The notes under the pieces: model-generated
Told to the model about the DNA's origin: nothing
Databases searched by the model: none
Seen by the model: only the letters and a program-made list of their open reading frames with translations
NCBI GenBank assembly: GCA_021823305.1
Contig: JAKAOE010000014.1
Location: 1-11,739, forward strand
Source: Acidobacteriota bacterium
Lineage (GTDB): Bacteria > Acidobacteriota > Terriglobia > Terriglobales > SCQP01
Direction: 5' to 3'
DNA length: 11,739 nucleotides
In this document: positions 1 through 8,122 of the stretch, in pieces
Layout of the letters: every line of letters begins with the position of its first letter
Numbering within the stretch: position 1 is the stretch's first letter
Position numbers and translations under genes: made by a program

Positions 1-988
1 CCGATTGCAGCGTGTTGTACTTGTCGCTCAGATCCTGGATCGGGCGGAAGAAGCGCTGCGCGTACTGGATGAAGGCGAACACGATGCCGATGGTCAGTTC
101 GCCGTGCATCACCCGCAGCCCGCCGAACCACAGGATCAGCGTCACCGCCAGGATGCTCAGGAACTCCACCGCGGGATAGTAGACCGCATAGGCGAACACC
201 GCGCTGATCCAGGCGCGCAGGTGCTCGCGGTTGATGTCGTGGAACTCCCCGAGCGCCCGCCGCTCGCGGTTGAAGGCCTGCACCACCGCCATGCCGGTGA
301 TGTGCTCCTGCAGGAATACGTTGATCTGCGCCACGTAAATGCGGATGCGGCGGTAGCTCTCGCGCACTGCCTTGCGGAAGTAGTGGGTGGCCAGGAAGAT
401 CAGCGGCACCACGCCCAGCGTGACCAGCGACAGCCGCCAGTTGAAGCGGATCATGATCGCGATGATCATCGCCAGCACGAACATGTCGTCGAACAGCGCC
501 ACCAAAGCGGTCGAGATGGTGTCGTTGAGCGTTTCCACGTCGTTGGTCACGCGCGTCACCAGCCGCCCCGCCGGGTTGCGGTCGAAAAACGAGATCGGCA
601 GCCGCTGCAGGTGGGCGAAGAGCTGCCGCCGCAGGTCGTACATGGTGTACTGGCCCACCCATTGCATGGCGTAGCTCTGAGCGAAGTCGAGCAGGAACCC
701 CACCGCCAGCACGCTCAAGTAAATGATTCCCAGCTCCGTCACTCCGCGGAAGGCGTCGTTGGGCAAAAAGCCCGAGAGCAGACTGGCGCGCCCCGCGCGG
801 GTGGGGAAGAGGTAGCGGTCAATGACCACCTTGTTGAGATAGGGCCCGACCACCTGGGTCGCGGATTGCAGCGCCGCCGCCACCGTCGCCGCCACCACCG
901 TCCAGCGGTAGGGACGGACGTAGCCCAGCAGGCGGCGCACCAGCCGCCGGTCCACCGCCTGGCCTAGGCTCTCCTCTTCCTGGGGCAT
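1..988 (-). CDS. ABC exporter half-transporter, MdlB/BmrD-like (N-terminal part, cut by window edge)
   Basis: About 329 codons are visible from the ATG at 988; the reading frame runs off the left edge without a stop, so the ATP-binding domain lies outside. What is seen is a type IV (MsbA-like) exporter transmembrane domain: a soluble N-terminus starting MPQEEES, the coupling-region motif FFDRNPAGR (residues 134-142) followed by the typical T-N-D-V-E-T-L-N-D stretch, several hydrophobic segments, and an end reading RFFRPIQDLSDKYNTLQS, which is the usual link into the nucleotide-binding domain. It starts 15 nt after the stop of another half-transporter, the arrangement of heterodimeric exporters such as MdlAB and BmrCD. 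By family logic this partner should carry the canonical catalytic glutamate, which cannot be checked here. Substrate unknown (drug, lipid or peptide export are all possible). Confidence 0.93.
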   Translation of the reverse strand, partial: MPQEEESLGQAVDRRLVRRLLGYVRPYRWTVVAATVAAALQSATQVVGPYLNKVVIDRYLFPTRAGRASLLSGFLPNDAFRGVTELGIIYLSVLAVGFLLDFAQSYAMQWVGQYTMYDLRRQLFAHLQRLPISFFDRNPAGRLVTRVTNDVETLNDTISTALVALFDDMFVLAMIIAIMIRFNWRLSLVTLGVVPLIFLATHYFRKAVRESYRRIRIYVAQINVFLQEHITGMAVVQAFNRERRALGEFHDINREHLRAWISAVFAYAVYYPAVEFLSILAVTLILWFGGLRVMHGELTIGIVFAFIQYAQRFFRPIQDLSDKYNTLQS

Positions 989-1003
989 GTCCGCCGGCGC
1001 GGC

Positions 1004-2752
1004 CTAGTCGACCTGCGCCAGTTCCTCCTCCAGCAGTTGTTTCTCATACAGCGCTGCGTAGGCGCCGCCCCGTCCGATCAGTTCCGCGTGCGTGCCCTGC
1101 TCGATGATGCGCCCATCCTGCAGCACCGCGATACAGTCGGCGCCGCGCACGGTGGAGATGCGGTGGCTGATCAGCAGCGTGGTGCGCCCCTGGCGCGCCT
1201 GCTCCAGCCCCTCCAGAATGCGCTCCTCGGTCAGCGTGTCCACGCTGGCCAGCGCATCGTCGAGGATCAGGATGCGCGGGTTGCGCAGCAACGCGCGCGC
1301 GAGGGCGGTGCGCTGCTTCTGCCCGCCCGACAGGGTCAGCCCGCGCTCGCCCACCCGCGTGGCGAAGCCGTCGGGGAAATCAGCCACGTCCAAGCTGAGG
1401 CCGGCGCGGTCGGCCGCTTCCCGCACTTCCGCCTCCTCCGCCTCCGGCCGGCCGAAGGCGATGTTGTTGCGCAGCGTATCGCTGAACAGGAAGGTCTCCT
1501 GCGGCACCCAGCCGATGCTCCGCCGCAGCACTTCCAGCGGAATCTCCCGGATCGGCCGGCCGTCCACCAGCACCATGCCCGGGGCGGCATCCAGCAGCCG
1601 CGGAATCAGGCCCACCAGCGTGCTCTTGCCCGCCCCGGTGGCGCCCACCAGCGCCACGGTCCGTCCGGCCGGAATCCGCAGGTTGAGGTCGCGCAGCACC
1701 GACTCGCCGCCGTAGCCGAAGCTGAGATGGCGGAACTCGATCTCGCCTTCCAGCGCGGTGACGCCAGCGTCGGTCTCGGCTCCGTCGGCGATCGCGGGCG
1801 TCTGTTGCAGCAGCTCGCGCAGCCGCGCCCAGGAGGCGGAGCCGCGTTGCACCAGGTTGATGACGTATCCCATGGCGATCATGGGGAACGCCATCTGCGC
1901 CATGTAGAGGTTGAAGGCGGCGTAACCGCCCAGCGTGATGCGGTGCTCCAGCACCGCCCGCCCGCCGAACCAAAGCACCAGCACGTAGGCCACGCCCAGA
2001 AGGAACTGCAGCAGCGGCTGGAACGCGCCCGAGAGCAGCACCAAGCGCAGGTTGCGCTGCACGTACTCCCGGTTCAGCCGGTTGAACTTTTCCTCCTCCT
2101 GCGCCTCACGCGCGTAGGCGCGCACCAGCCGCAGTCCGCTCAGGTTCTCCTCCACCCGCGTCGCCAGGCTGCTGAACATGCTCTGGATGCGCTCGAAGCG
2201 CTCGTGGATGCGCTTGCCAAACCATTGCACCGCCAGCGTCACGATCGGCGCCGGGACGAAGGCGATCAGCGTCAGCCGCGGGTCCAAACGCCAGAGGATG
2301 GTCAGCACGTAGGCGAACAGCACCACCGCCTGCGCCGAATACATGATCCCCGGGCCCACCATGTTGCGCACCGCCGAGAGGTCGTTCACCGAGCGCGCCA
2401 TCAGGTCGCCGGTGCGGTATTGCTGGAAAAACCCGCTCGACATCTCCTCCAGCTTCGCCAGCAGGTCGTTGCGCAGGTCGAACTCGATCCGTCGCGAGGC
2501 GGTGATCAGCACCAGGCGCTGCAGGTAGTTCAGCACCGCCCGCGCCGACACGGCCACCATCAACAGCGCGCAATAGCGCAGCAGCTTGGCCACGCTGATC
2601 CCCTGGCCGAGGTCGTTGATCGCCAGGTCAATGATGAAGGGGATCGAGACCAGCACCGCGGTGTTCACCAGCAGGATGCCCAGCCCGCCGGCCAGCTGCC
2701 CGCGGTAGCGCCGCAGATAGGGCCACAGCGACTGCAGCAGTTCCCAGCGCAT
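1004..2752 (-). CDS. ABC exporter half-transporter, MdlA/BmrC-like, degenerate ATPase site
   Basis: A 582-residue inner-membrane exporter half: six-helix transmembrane domain (about residues 1-310) followed by a nucleotide-binding domain (about 335-575). Visible motifs are A-loop Tyr347, Walker A GATGAGKST (370-378), Q-loop Gln418 in WVPQ, signature LSGGQ (474-478), Walker B ILILD ending at Asp498, and H-loop His530. The residue after Walker B, normally the catalytic Glu, is Asp499 (LDDALASVD). This replacement is characteristic of the degenerate half of heterodimeric exporters such as BmrC and TM287, so the protein should work with the half-transporter encoded 15 nt downstream. It starts 3 nt after the stop of the TPR protein gene and has no strong ribosome-binding site of its own, suggesting translational coupling. 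Substrate cannot be inferred; neighbouring secreted glycosidases hint at an envelope or carbohydrate link, but this is guilt by association only. Confidence 0.95.
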   Translation of the reverse strand: MRWELLQSLWPYLRRYRGQLAGGLGILLVNTAVLVSIPFIIDLAINDLGQGISVAKLLRYCALLMVAVSARAVLNYLQRLVLITASRRIEFDLRNDLLAKLEEMSSGFFQQYRTGDLMARSVNDLSAVRNMVGPGIMYSAQAVVLFAYVLTILWRLDPRLTLIAFVPAPIVTLAVQWFGKRIHERFERIQSMFSSLATRVEENLSGLRLVRAYAREAQEEEKFNRLNREYVQRNLRLVLLSGAFQPLLQFLLGVAYVLVLWFGGRAVLEHRITLGGYAAFNLYMAQMAFPMIAMGYVINLVQRGSASWARLRELLQQTPAIADGAETDAGVTALEGEIEFRHLSFGYGGESVLRDLNLRIPAGRTVALVGATGAGKSTLVGLIPRLLDAAPGMVLVDGRPIREIPLEVLRRSIGWVPQETFLFSDTLRNNIAFGRPEAEEAEVREAADRAGLSLDVADFPDGFATRVGERGLTLSGGQKQRTALARALLRNPRILILDDALASVDTLTEERILEGLEQARQGRTTLLISHRISTVRGADCIAVLQDGRIIEQGTHAELIGRGGAYAALYEKQLLEEELAQVD

Positions 2753-2755
2753 CGC

Positions 2756-3226
2756 TTAGCGGCTGGCGCGCCGCTTGGCCAGCCGGGCCAGCGCCTGGCG
2801 CGCGTGCTTGGCCCACTTACCGCTCTCCGCCGCCCGCAGGCAGTGTTCCCAATCGACCTTGGCGGGCAGCGTGTGGCGGAGCTTCAACTCCGCGTCCCCG
2901 GCGCGGCAGTAGGCCTCGGCCGAGTGCGGATCGTTGTAGATCGCGTCCTCGAACCGCGACAACGCGCCGACGTAGGCGCCGCGGTTGTAGTAGAACGTGC
3001 CCACCCGCAGGTCGTGCACCGCTACCCGGGGGTCGGGCGCCGGCGGCGGCACTACGGGGGGAAGTTGCGGCTTGGCTATAGCGGGGGACGGCGAGCGCGG
3101 CATCGGGGTGGGATGCGCTTCCTGGCTGCGCCCGGGGCCGGGCGCGGGCGGCTCGAAGATGCGCTGCGCCGCGCACAGCGAAACCAGCGTCATCAGCAGT
3201 GCCGCCGCAGCCGCAAACCGCGCCAT
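2756..3226 (-). CDS. Secreted TPR-repeat protein with proline-rich linker
   Basis: A 156-residue protein. Residues 1-21 form a hydrophobic signal peptide (MARFAAAAALLMTLVSLCAA). Cys18 has Leu at -1, so it is not a convincing lipobox; a periplasmic rather than lipidated product is favoured. Residues about 24-65 are rich in proline and low in complexity, as in a flexible linker. Residues about 74-136 look like one to two tetratricopeptide repeats: the segment FYYNRGAYVGALSRFEDAI, then a second helical pair around AEAYCRAGDAELKLR, and a basic tail KWAKHARQALARLAKRR. The pattern recalls BamD/YfiO-type TPR proteins but is much shorter, so outer-membrane assembly is only a guess. The gene is separated by 3 nt from both the upstream glycosidase gene and the downstream ABC gene, which places it firmly in their operon. 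A general protein-protein adaptor in the periplasm is the safest reading. Confidence 0.8.
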   Translation of the reverse strand: MARFAAAAALLMTLVSLCAAQRIFEPPAPGPGRSQEAHPTPMPRSPSPAIAKPQLPPVVPPPAPDPRVAVHDLRVGTFYYNRGAYVGALSRFEDAIYNDPHSAEAYCRAGDAELKLRHTLPAKVDWEHCLRAAESGKWAKHARQALARLAKRRASR

Positions 3227-3229
3227 ACC

Positions 3230-5656
3230 CTATGGTAGCGTGAACTCCAGTTCGCGGCCCGCGGCCAACTCCGCCGCCGGGATCCGCCGCGCCAGCGCTC
3301 CGCCCTGCGGCGGATGCAGGTGCATCACCACCTCCGCCGCCCACCCCGCGGAGGCCCGCAGCCGCACCCGCCACCCCGTTCCGGGTAACGCCTCGGTGGT
3401 CCAGTCCAGCCGCCCGAACCGCGTCGGGCAGCGCTCCACCGCGATCCGCTGCCCGGGTTCGAACCAGTGCTTGGGCGCGGCCTTCTGCAGGTGCACCTCG
3501 TCCCGGTTCCAGTCCTCCCAGCACAGCAGCCAGCGCAGCCCCATCGCCGGCTGCAGCGTGCTGTTCACCACCGCCGACCAGGCGTAGGGGCTGCCTTCTC
3601 CGGGATAGTTGCCGGGCAGCAGCGCATCCTCCGGCGCATAGCGCGACCCGCTGTCCATGGCAAAGCACAAGTTGCCGTACAGCGCCATCAGGAACGGCCG
3701 GTAATCCGCCTGCCGGATGCGCCCCGCCAGGGTGCCGTGCTCCATGAAGTTCGAGGTGCGCGGGTAGTCGGCGTCGGTGTTCATGCCCAGCATCTGCTCG
3801 CCCGCCAGCGCCCGGTGCCGGAAATGCCCCTCGTCCAGCGCCGTGTCGCCCCACTCGCAGGTCCACCAATCCATCATGTAGCGGTGGTTCTCATAGCTGG
3901 TCAGGCGCCGCGGGTCGCGGTCCACGTCGTCGGTGGTGAACGGAGTGATTCCCGCCTGGCGCATCGCCGTATTGCACCGCGCCAGCGTCAAGCGCAGGCT
4001 GCGCTCCAGGTCGGCGCGGAGCTCGCCCGCCGCCGCGGCGGTGGCCGCCGCCTCTTCTCCCAGCCCCGCCTTGGCCAGGCAGCGCGCGTGCTCGTGCAGG
4101 CCGCGCCAGATCCACGCCGAGTTTTGGAAGTAGTAGGGATGGGCGTCGGGCGTGTTGCGGTGGGGGTCGCCCTTGTCCGCCTCGGGCGAGCCCCAGATCA
4201 GCCCGTGCCGCGCGTCCTCCGCCGGATAGCGCTGCCGCGTGTAGGCCCGCCGCGCCTCCACCAGCGCGATCATGCGCCGCAGCACCGGCAGCCGCCGCTG
4301 CAGCGCGCCCCGGTCGCCGGTATAGTCGTAATGCCGCGCCGAGTTCGCCAGGAACACGCCGGCGTTCAGCGGCGCCTCCACCTGGTCCTGCGTGTTGTAA
4401 AGAAAATCGCCGTCGGGCAGGATGTAGTGCTCCAGGTAATGCTCGAAGTAGGGTTCCGCCTCCGCCGCCAGGCCCCAAATCTGCTGCGCCCAGATGAACT
4501 CGTACTGCGCCACCGGGAAAAGCGCGTGGCTGCGCTCGGGAATCTTGGTGTAGGCGCCCTCGCCGATCTGGTAGGTCGGCCGCAGTCCGCGGTAGCTGCA
4601 GCGCGAGAGCACGATGCCGGCGCGCGCGGCGTCGGCCAGCCAGGGGTCGGGGATGTCGGCGCGCATCGCGTTGGCGAACAGCCCGCTCCAGCGCCGCCAA
4701 ATCGCCAGCAGCGCGGTGAAGAACGCCGCCGCATCGCCATTCCAGTACCGGTCCACTTCGCCCGCCGCGGGCGCCGCCGCGTCCGCGCCGGTGTCGCCCG
4801 CGGGGATCAGCCCGCGCGTCTGGGGCGGCAGCAGCGCCCGCACCCGCGCCAGCGGCTGCGCCCGATCCCCCTCCGGCAGCACCATCATGACCTCGTAGCC
4901 GAGGCGGTAGCGCGGGTTCCACACGCCGATGTCGGCCGCCGGCAGCCAGCCGCCGAGCAGCGTGCGCTTGCTGTAGCCGGGCACGTAATCGTAGAGATAT
5001 TCCGAGGGCAGGAAGCGGCGCGGGTCGAACTTGCGCCCGGTCATGTCCGGCGCCCACAACGACTGCGGATTGTCGCCGAACTGGCGCGAACGGCCGTCGG
5101 GCTCGAGCCAGAGCGAGCCCAGCGGCCCGGTCTGCTCATTGGCCACCAGCGTCCAGCCGAGGAACTCCGCGCCCAGCGCCGCGACATTCTCGTAGCAGGG
5201 GTCCTGGTTCGACCCCAGCACGTAGACGCTGCCCGCGTCCGGCCCGGCCACGTAGCGCGCCGGCCGCTGCACCCGCGCCGGCGACGGGTTCACCGGCCGC
5301 GGCCGGATGCGCGCCAGCTGCCCGATGCCTTTGGGGATGCGCGCCACCTCCGCACCCGCCGCGCTGACGTAGACCAGCATGCCGCAATGCGTCGCATGTT
5401 TCTCATAGACCGCGGTGCCATCGGCGAGTGTCGCCAGCCGCCGCCAGCCTGAGGCGCCGGATGCCGTCGGCGAAGCCGCCAGCGCCTCGCGTTCGCCGGG
5501 CAGCAGCAGGGAATAGTCGTTTTCGATCCGCGCCGGGGCGTAGCCGCTGGATTCAACCGGCAGCCGCGTCATCGCGGCGCCCAATTCCGCCAGCGCGCCC
5601 GCCGCCGGCGCCGCCGCCGCCGCCTTCAGAAACGTCCGTCGCCGCATCCGGCTCAC
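3230..5656 (-). CDS. Tat-exported six-hairpin glycosidase-like protein
   Basis: 808 residues from the GTG at 5656. This start was chosen because a GGAGG (5666-5670) lies 9 nt before it; the next ATG (5647) is 18 nt from that site, and a longer frame to 5809 would overlap the upstream gene. The N-terminus carries a twin-arginine signal (RRRTFLK followed by an Ala-rich hydrophobic stretch), so export of a folded protein is expected. After a probable beta-sandwich region (about 30-340) comes an alpha-helical section (about 360-720) with the aromatic-rich hairpin motifs typical of (alpha/alpha)6 glycosidases, including GSPEAD (489-494) after HGLIW and WWTCEWGD (597-604), then a small C-terminal beta region. 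The exact glycoside hydrolase family is not recognised and the catalytic pair cannot be assigned; Glu492, Asp494 and Glu601 are candidates. Substrate unknown. It lies 35 nt after another six-hairpin enzyme gene, suggesting joint action on one polysaccharide. Confidence 0.85.
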   Translation of the reverse strand: MSRMRRRTFLKAAAAAPAAGALAELGAAMTRLPVESSGYAPARIENDYSLLLPGEREALAASPTASGASGWRRLATLADGTAVYEKHATHCGMLVYVSAAGAEVARIPKGIGQLARIRPRPVNPSPARVQRPARYVAGPDAGSVYVLGSNQDPCYENVAALGAEFLGWTLVANEQTGPLGSLWLEPDGRSRQFGDNPQSLWAPDMTGRKFDPRRFLPSEYLYDYVPGYSKRTLLGGWLPAADIGVWNPRYRLGYEVMMVLPEGDRAQPLARVRALLPPQTRGLIPAGDTGADAAAPAAGEVDRYWNGDAAAFFTALLAIWRRWSGLFANAMRADIPDPWLADAARAGIVLSRCSYRGLRPTYQIGEGAYTKIPERSHALFPVAQYEFIWAQQIWGLAAEAEPYFEHYLEHYILPDGDFLYNTQDQVEAPLNAGVFLANSARHYDYTGDRGALQRRLPVLRRMIALVEARRAYTRQRYPAEDARHGLIWGSPEADKGDPHRNTPDAHPYYFQNSAWIWRGLHEHARCLAKAGLGEEAAATAAAAGELRADLERSLRLTLARCNTAMRQAGITPFTTDDVDRDPRRLTSYENHRYMMDWWTCEWGDTALDEGHFRHRALAGEQMLGMNTDADYPRTSNFMEHGTLAGRIRQADYRPFLMALYGNLCFAMDSGSRYAPEDALLPGNYPGEGSPYAWSAVVNSTLQPAMGLRWLLCWEDWNRDEVHLQKAAPKHWFEPGQRIAVERCPTRFGRLDWTTEALPGTGWRVRLRASAGWAAEVVMHLHPPQGGALARRIPAAELAAGRELEFTLP

Positions 5657-5665
5657 TCTATCACG

Positions 5666-5670
5666 CCTCC
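5666..5670 (-). promoter_or_regulatory. Ribosome-binding site deciding a GTG start
   Basis: GGAGG on the minus strand, 9 nt before the GTG at 5656 and 18 nt before the ATG at 5647. The spacing favours the GTG as the start of the second glycosidase gene, adding the residues MSR before MRRRTF. Confidence 0.6.
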
Positions 5671-5691
5671 GGCGGCGCCCGCGCCCGCCGA

Positions 5692-8046
5692 CTAGTGGTG
5701 CAACGCCACCACCAGGCGGCCGCCGTTGTCCACCGTGGCCGCGAAGGCGCGCCCCGCGCGCCGCAAGGGGGTGGGTTCGGCCGAGACACAGCGGGTGGCG
5801 CCGGCCCACTCGCCTTCCACATCAATCCGGCCGTCAGCGCGCACGCTGTGGCTGAGCCGCAGCGCGTCGCCGCGGTAGCGCAGGTTGGCGATGGTGTAGC
5901 GCTTGCCCGGCTGCGCCAGCCGCTCCGGAATCGCCGGGCTGAGCTCGAGCCGCAGCGGGTCGGAGGTCTCGCGGAAGCCGGCGACGCTGCGGATGAGGTG
6001 GGCCACGAGCGTCGCGCCCCAGCCGTATCCCTCCCCGCCCACGGCGCCGTTCAGGTCCCACATCTCGCAGCTCACACCCGGCCAGCCCAGGCCCTGCGTG
6101 CCCGGCGCGCGCCGGTCGGTTGAGGAGTAGATGCGCGCGGCGATGTCCGCCGCCACCTCGCCCGCCAGCCGCCGCTCGCCCGCGGTCCAGAGCGATTCCA
6201 GGTAAGGCAGCACCAGCGACGCCCACTCCAGGTAATAGCCGGGATGGGCGCGGTACTCGCGCAGCAGCGGCAGCATCGCCCGCGCCTGGGCCGCGGTCGC
6301 CACCCCCAGAAAAATCGGTGCCGCCTGCCCCACCTCGCGCCGCAGCTGCCCGTGCTCGGGCGGCGGCGGCACGATGGTCGCGCCGCGGCGGGTGTCGAAG
6401 TCCTGGAACCAGTCGCGTCCGTTCCACAGGCTCTGGGTCTTGGCGGCGTAGCGCCGCTCGAGCGCACGCCATTGCGCCTCGCCGCCGGCGTCGCGCAGCT
6501 GCGCGCTCCACTCGGCCAGCGCGCCCGCCGCGTGCGCCATCGCCGCCTGCAGCTCGACGATGCGGATGAAGTCGATCAACTCCGCCCCCGTCGGCTGCTG
6601 GATCTGGAAGCGGCTCGAGGCGTCCATGCCGGTTTCCCAACTGCACTTGCCCACCACGTAGCCGGCGCTATCGGTGCGGTGCGCGAGCGTCCAGCGCACG
6701 AACCGCGCCACCTGGGGCGCCAGCTGCCCGATCCAGGCGCTGTTGCCCATGCGCCGCGCCACCGATTGCAGGCAGAAAATCGGATAGCACCAGCCGATCG
6801 AGGTCCCGCAGGCGTCGCCGTCGGCCGCCACCATGTTCATCTCTCCGTCTTCGCGCATGCACGGGACGTTGGCGTCGAGCGCATCCAGGAACTGGCCCAG
6901 CATCACCGCCGCCGCTGCCTCGGGATCGGCGTAGCTCAGCGCCCACATGTCGATCGAGGTTTCCGCCAGCACGTTGCGCGGCGCCTGAATCTGCATCGCG
7001 TCCCAGAGATGGCGGTAGTCGCCGCTCGGACGCCGCACCATCATGCGCAGCGTCTCGAAGTCGTACACCCAGCCCCGCCGCCAGTGCTCCGGCCAGTCAC
7101 CTTCGAGCCGCGGCGCCCGCGCCCAGAAGGCGTTGTCCTCCTGTTGCTTGCGCGTGCGCTCCGCGCCCGCCTGGGCGCGCGCCTGCCGTTGCGCCGCCGC
7201 GGCGCCGCGGGCGTCGGTGGCGCGCGTCAGCCACGCGCTGGCCGTTCTTGTTCCGCCCGCTGTCACCTCCAACTCGCAGGCCAGCCCGGCGTAGAGTGGC
7301 GCCGGGTAATAACTGACCGCGCCATCGTCCCCGCCCTGGCCGCCGAGCAGCCGCCGCGGCGCTTCCGCCGCGGTGCCGATCGCGTGGCGCGTGCTGGCTT
7401 CGCTTAAGCGCAGCCGGAACGCGGTGCCGGCGGCGAAGCCGCGGGTCATGGCCGCGTCCGACGCTGTCTCGTACCGCCCCGCGATGCCGTCCCGCCCCCA
7501 CCAGCGCGCCGCGCCCAGGTGATATTCGTGCGCCGCCAGCAGCGTCACCCGTGCCGCCACGCCGCCGGTATTGTGGACCTCCACATCGGCCGCCAGCGTG
7601 TCTTCGCCCACTTGGTAGAACGTGGCCGCAACCTTACAGCCTTGCGCGGCAAAACGGTAGGTGAACAGCAGATGGCTGTGGTGGCTGGCATACAGCAGCC
7701 CGGGAGGGAAGTCGCCGGCGTCGAAATAGCTGTGGCCGTTGATGGCGAATCCGAGCCGCAGCAGGCCCTGGTACTTCGCTTCGTGGGCATAGTCGAAGTA
7801 CCCGCCCGGCCCAGCCGGGAAGTAGAAACCGAAGCCGATCGCCTCGACCGACCGGATCACGCCGCTGCGGTGCAGGTTCCAGGTATGGTACGGGTTGTTC
7901 AAATACCCGTAAGGGGTGTACCGCTCTTGTGGAACGTGCCCGGTGGCCATGGGCGCGTCCGCCGGCGTCCGCGCCCATGGCGGCCGCAGCAGCGCACCCG
8001 CCATGCTCGTGCCGGCTACTCCTGTCACAAATTCCCGTCGGTTCAT
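5692..8046 (-). CDS. Tat-exported glycosidase, (alpha/alpha)6 fold, GH63/GH37-like (clan GH-G) catalytic motif
   Basis: 784 residues from the ATG at 8046, chosen because GGAG (8053-8056) sits 6 nt upstream and because the protein then opens with a twin-arginine signal (MNRREFVTGVAGTSMAGALL). An in-frame ATG at 8061 and a longer frame to 8148 have poor or no ribosome-binding sites. An N-terminal beta-sandwich (about 30-300) precedes a six-hairpin catalytic domain (about 340-720). WETGMDASSRF contains Asp475 in the E-[ST]-G-[MW]-D motif that carries the general acid in GH37 trehalase and GH63 enzymes such as YgjK. CEMWDLNG (Glu661) followed by GEGYGWGATL occupies the place where the general base of these families lies. 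An inverting alpha-glucosidase-type activity in the periplasm or outside the cell is the best inference; substrate is unknown. It is the first gene of the leftward unit, so the divergent region upstream probably controls the whole locus. Confidence 0.87.
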   Translation of the reverse strand: MNRREFVTGVAGTSMAGALLRPPWARTPADAPMATGHVPQERYTPYGYLNNPYHTWNLHRSGVIRSVEAIGFGFYFPAGPGGYFDYAHEAKYQGLLRLGFAINGHSYFDAGDFPPGLLYASHHSHLLFTYRFAAQGCKVAATFYQVGEDTLAADVEVHNTGGVAARVTLLAAHEYHLGAARWWGRDGIAGRYETASDAAMTRGFAAGTAFRLRLSEASTRHAIGTAAEAPRRLLGGQGGDDGAVSYYPAPLYAGLACELEVTAGGTRTASAWLTRATDARGAAAAQRQARAQAGAERTRKQQEDNAFWARAPRLEGDWPEHWRRGWVYDFETLRMMVRRPSGDYRHLWDAMQIQAPRNVLAETSIDMWALSYADPEAAAAVMLGQFLDALDANVPCMREDGEMNMVAADGDACGTSIGWCYPIFCLQSVARRMGNSAWIGQLAPQVARFVRWTLAHRTDSAGYVVGKCSWETGMDASSRFQIQQPTGAELIDFIRIVELQAAMAHAAGALAEWSAQLRDAGGEAQWRALERRYAAKTQSLWNGRDWFQDFDTRRGATIVPPPPEHGQLRREVGQAAPIFLGVATAAQARAMLPLLREYRAHPGYYLEWASLVLPYLESLWTAGERRLAGEVAADIAARIYSSTDRRAPGTQGLGWPGVSCEMWDLNGAVGGEGYGWGATLVAHLIRSVAGFRETSDPLRLELSPAIPERLAQPGKRYTIANLRYRGDALRLSHSVRADGRIDVEGEWAGATRCVSAEPTPLRRAGRAFAATVDNGGRLVVALHH

Positions 8047-8122
8047 TGTTTGCTCCGTCATGCTCCTGCCGAGCGTACCAAGACTTTGCGCATTCCGTAC
8101 AGCGCCCATTGACTTCCCTCTG

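Noticed and set aside
5..967. Plus-strand open frame at the left edge
   Set aside because: Antisense to the half-transporter whose translation shows unmistakable ABC exporter motifs.
2763..2778. Cys18 of the TPR protein as a lipidation site
   Set aside because: The residues before it (V-S-L) do not fit a lipobox, which needs a small residue directly before the cysteine.
1037..3238. A 733-codon plus-strand open frame opposite the ABC and TPR genes
   Set aside because: Its translation is rich in His, Gln, Arg and Ala with no domain motif. It is antisense to well-supported genes and arises from the high GC content.
3467..5452. A 661-codon plus-strand open frame opposite the second glycosidase
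   Set aside because: Low-complexity Arg/His/Val/Pro-rich translation, no motif, antisense to a gene with clear fold motifs and Tat signal.
5657..5809. Longer N-terminus for the second glycosidase
   Set aside because: It overlaps the end of the upstream gene, gives an Arg/Gly-rich non-homologous extension and hides the Tat signal.
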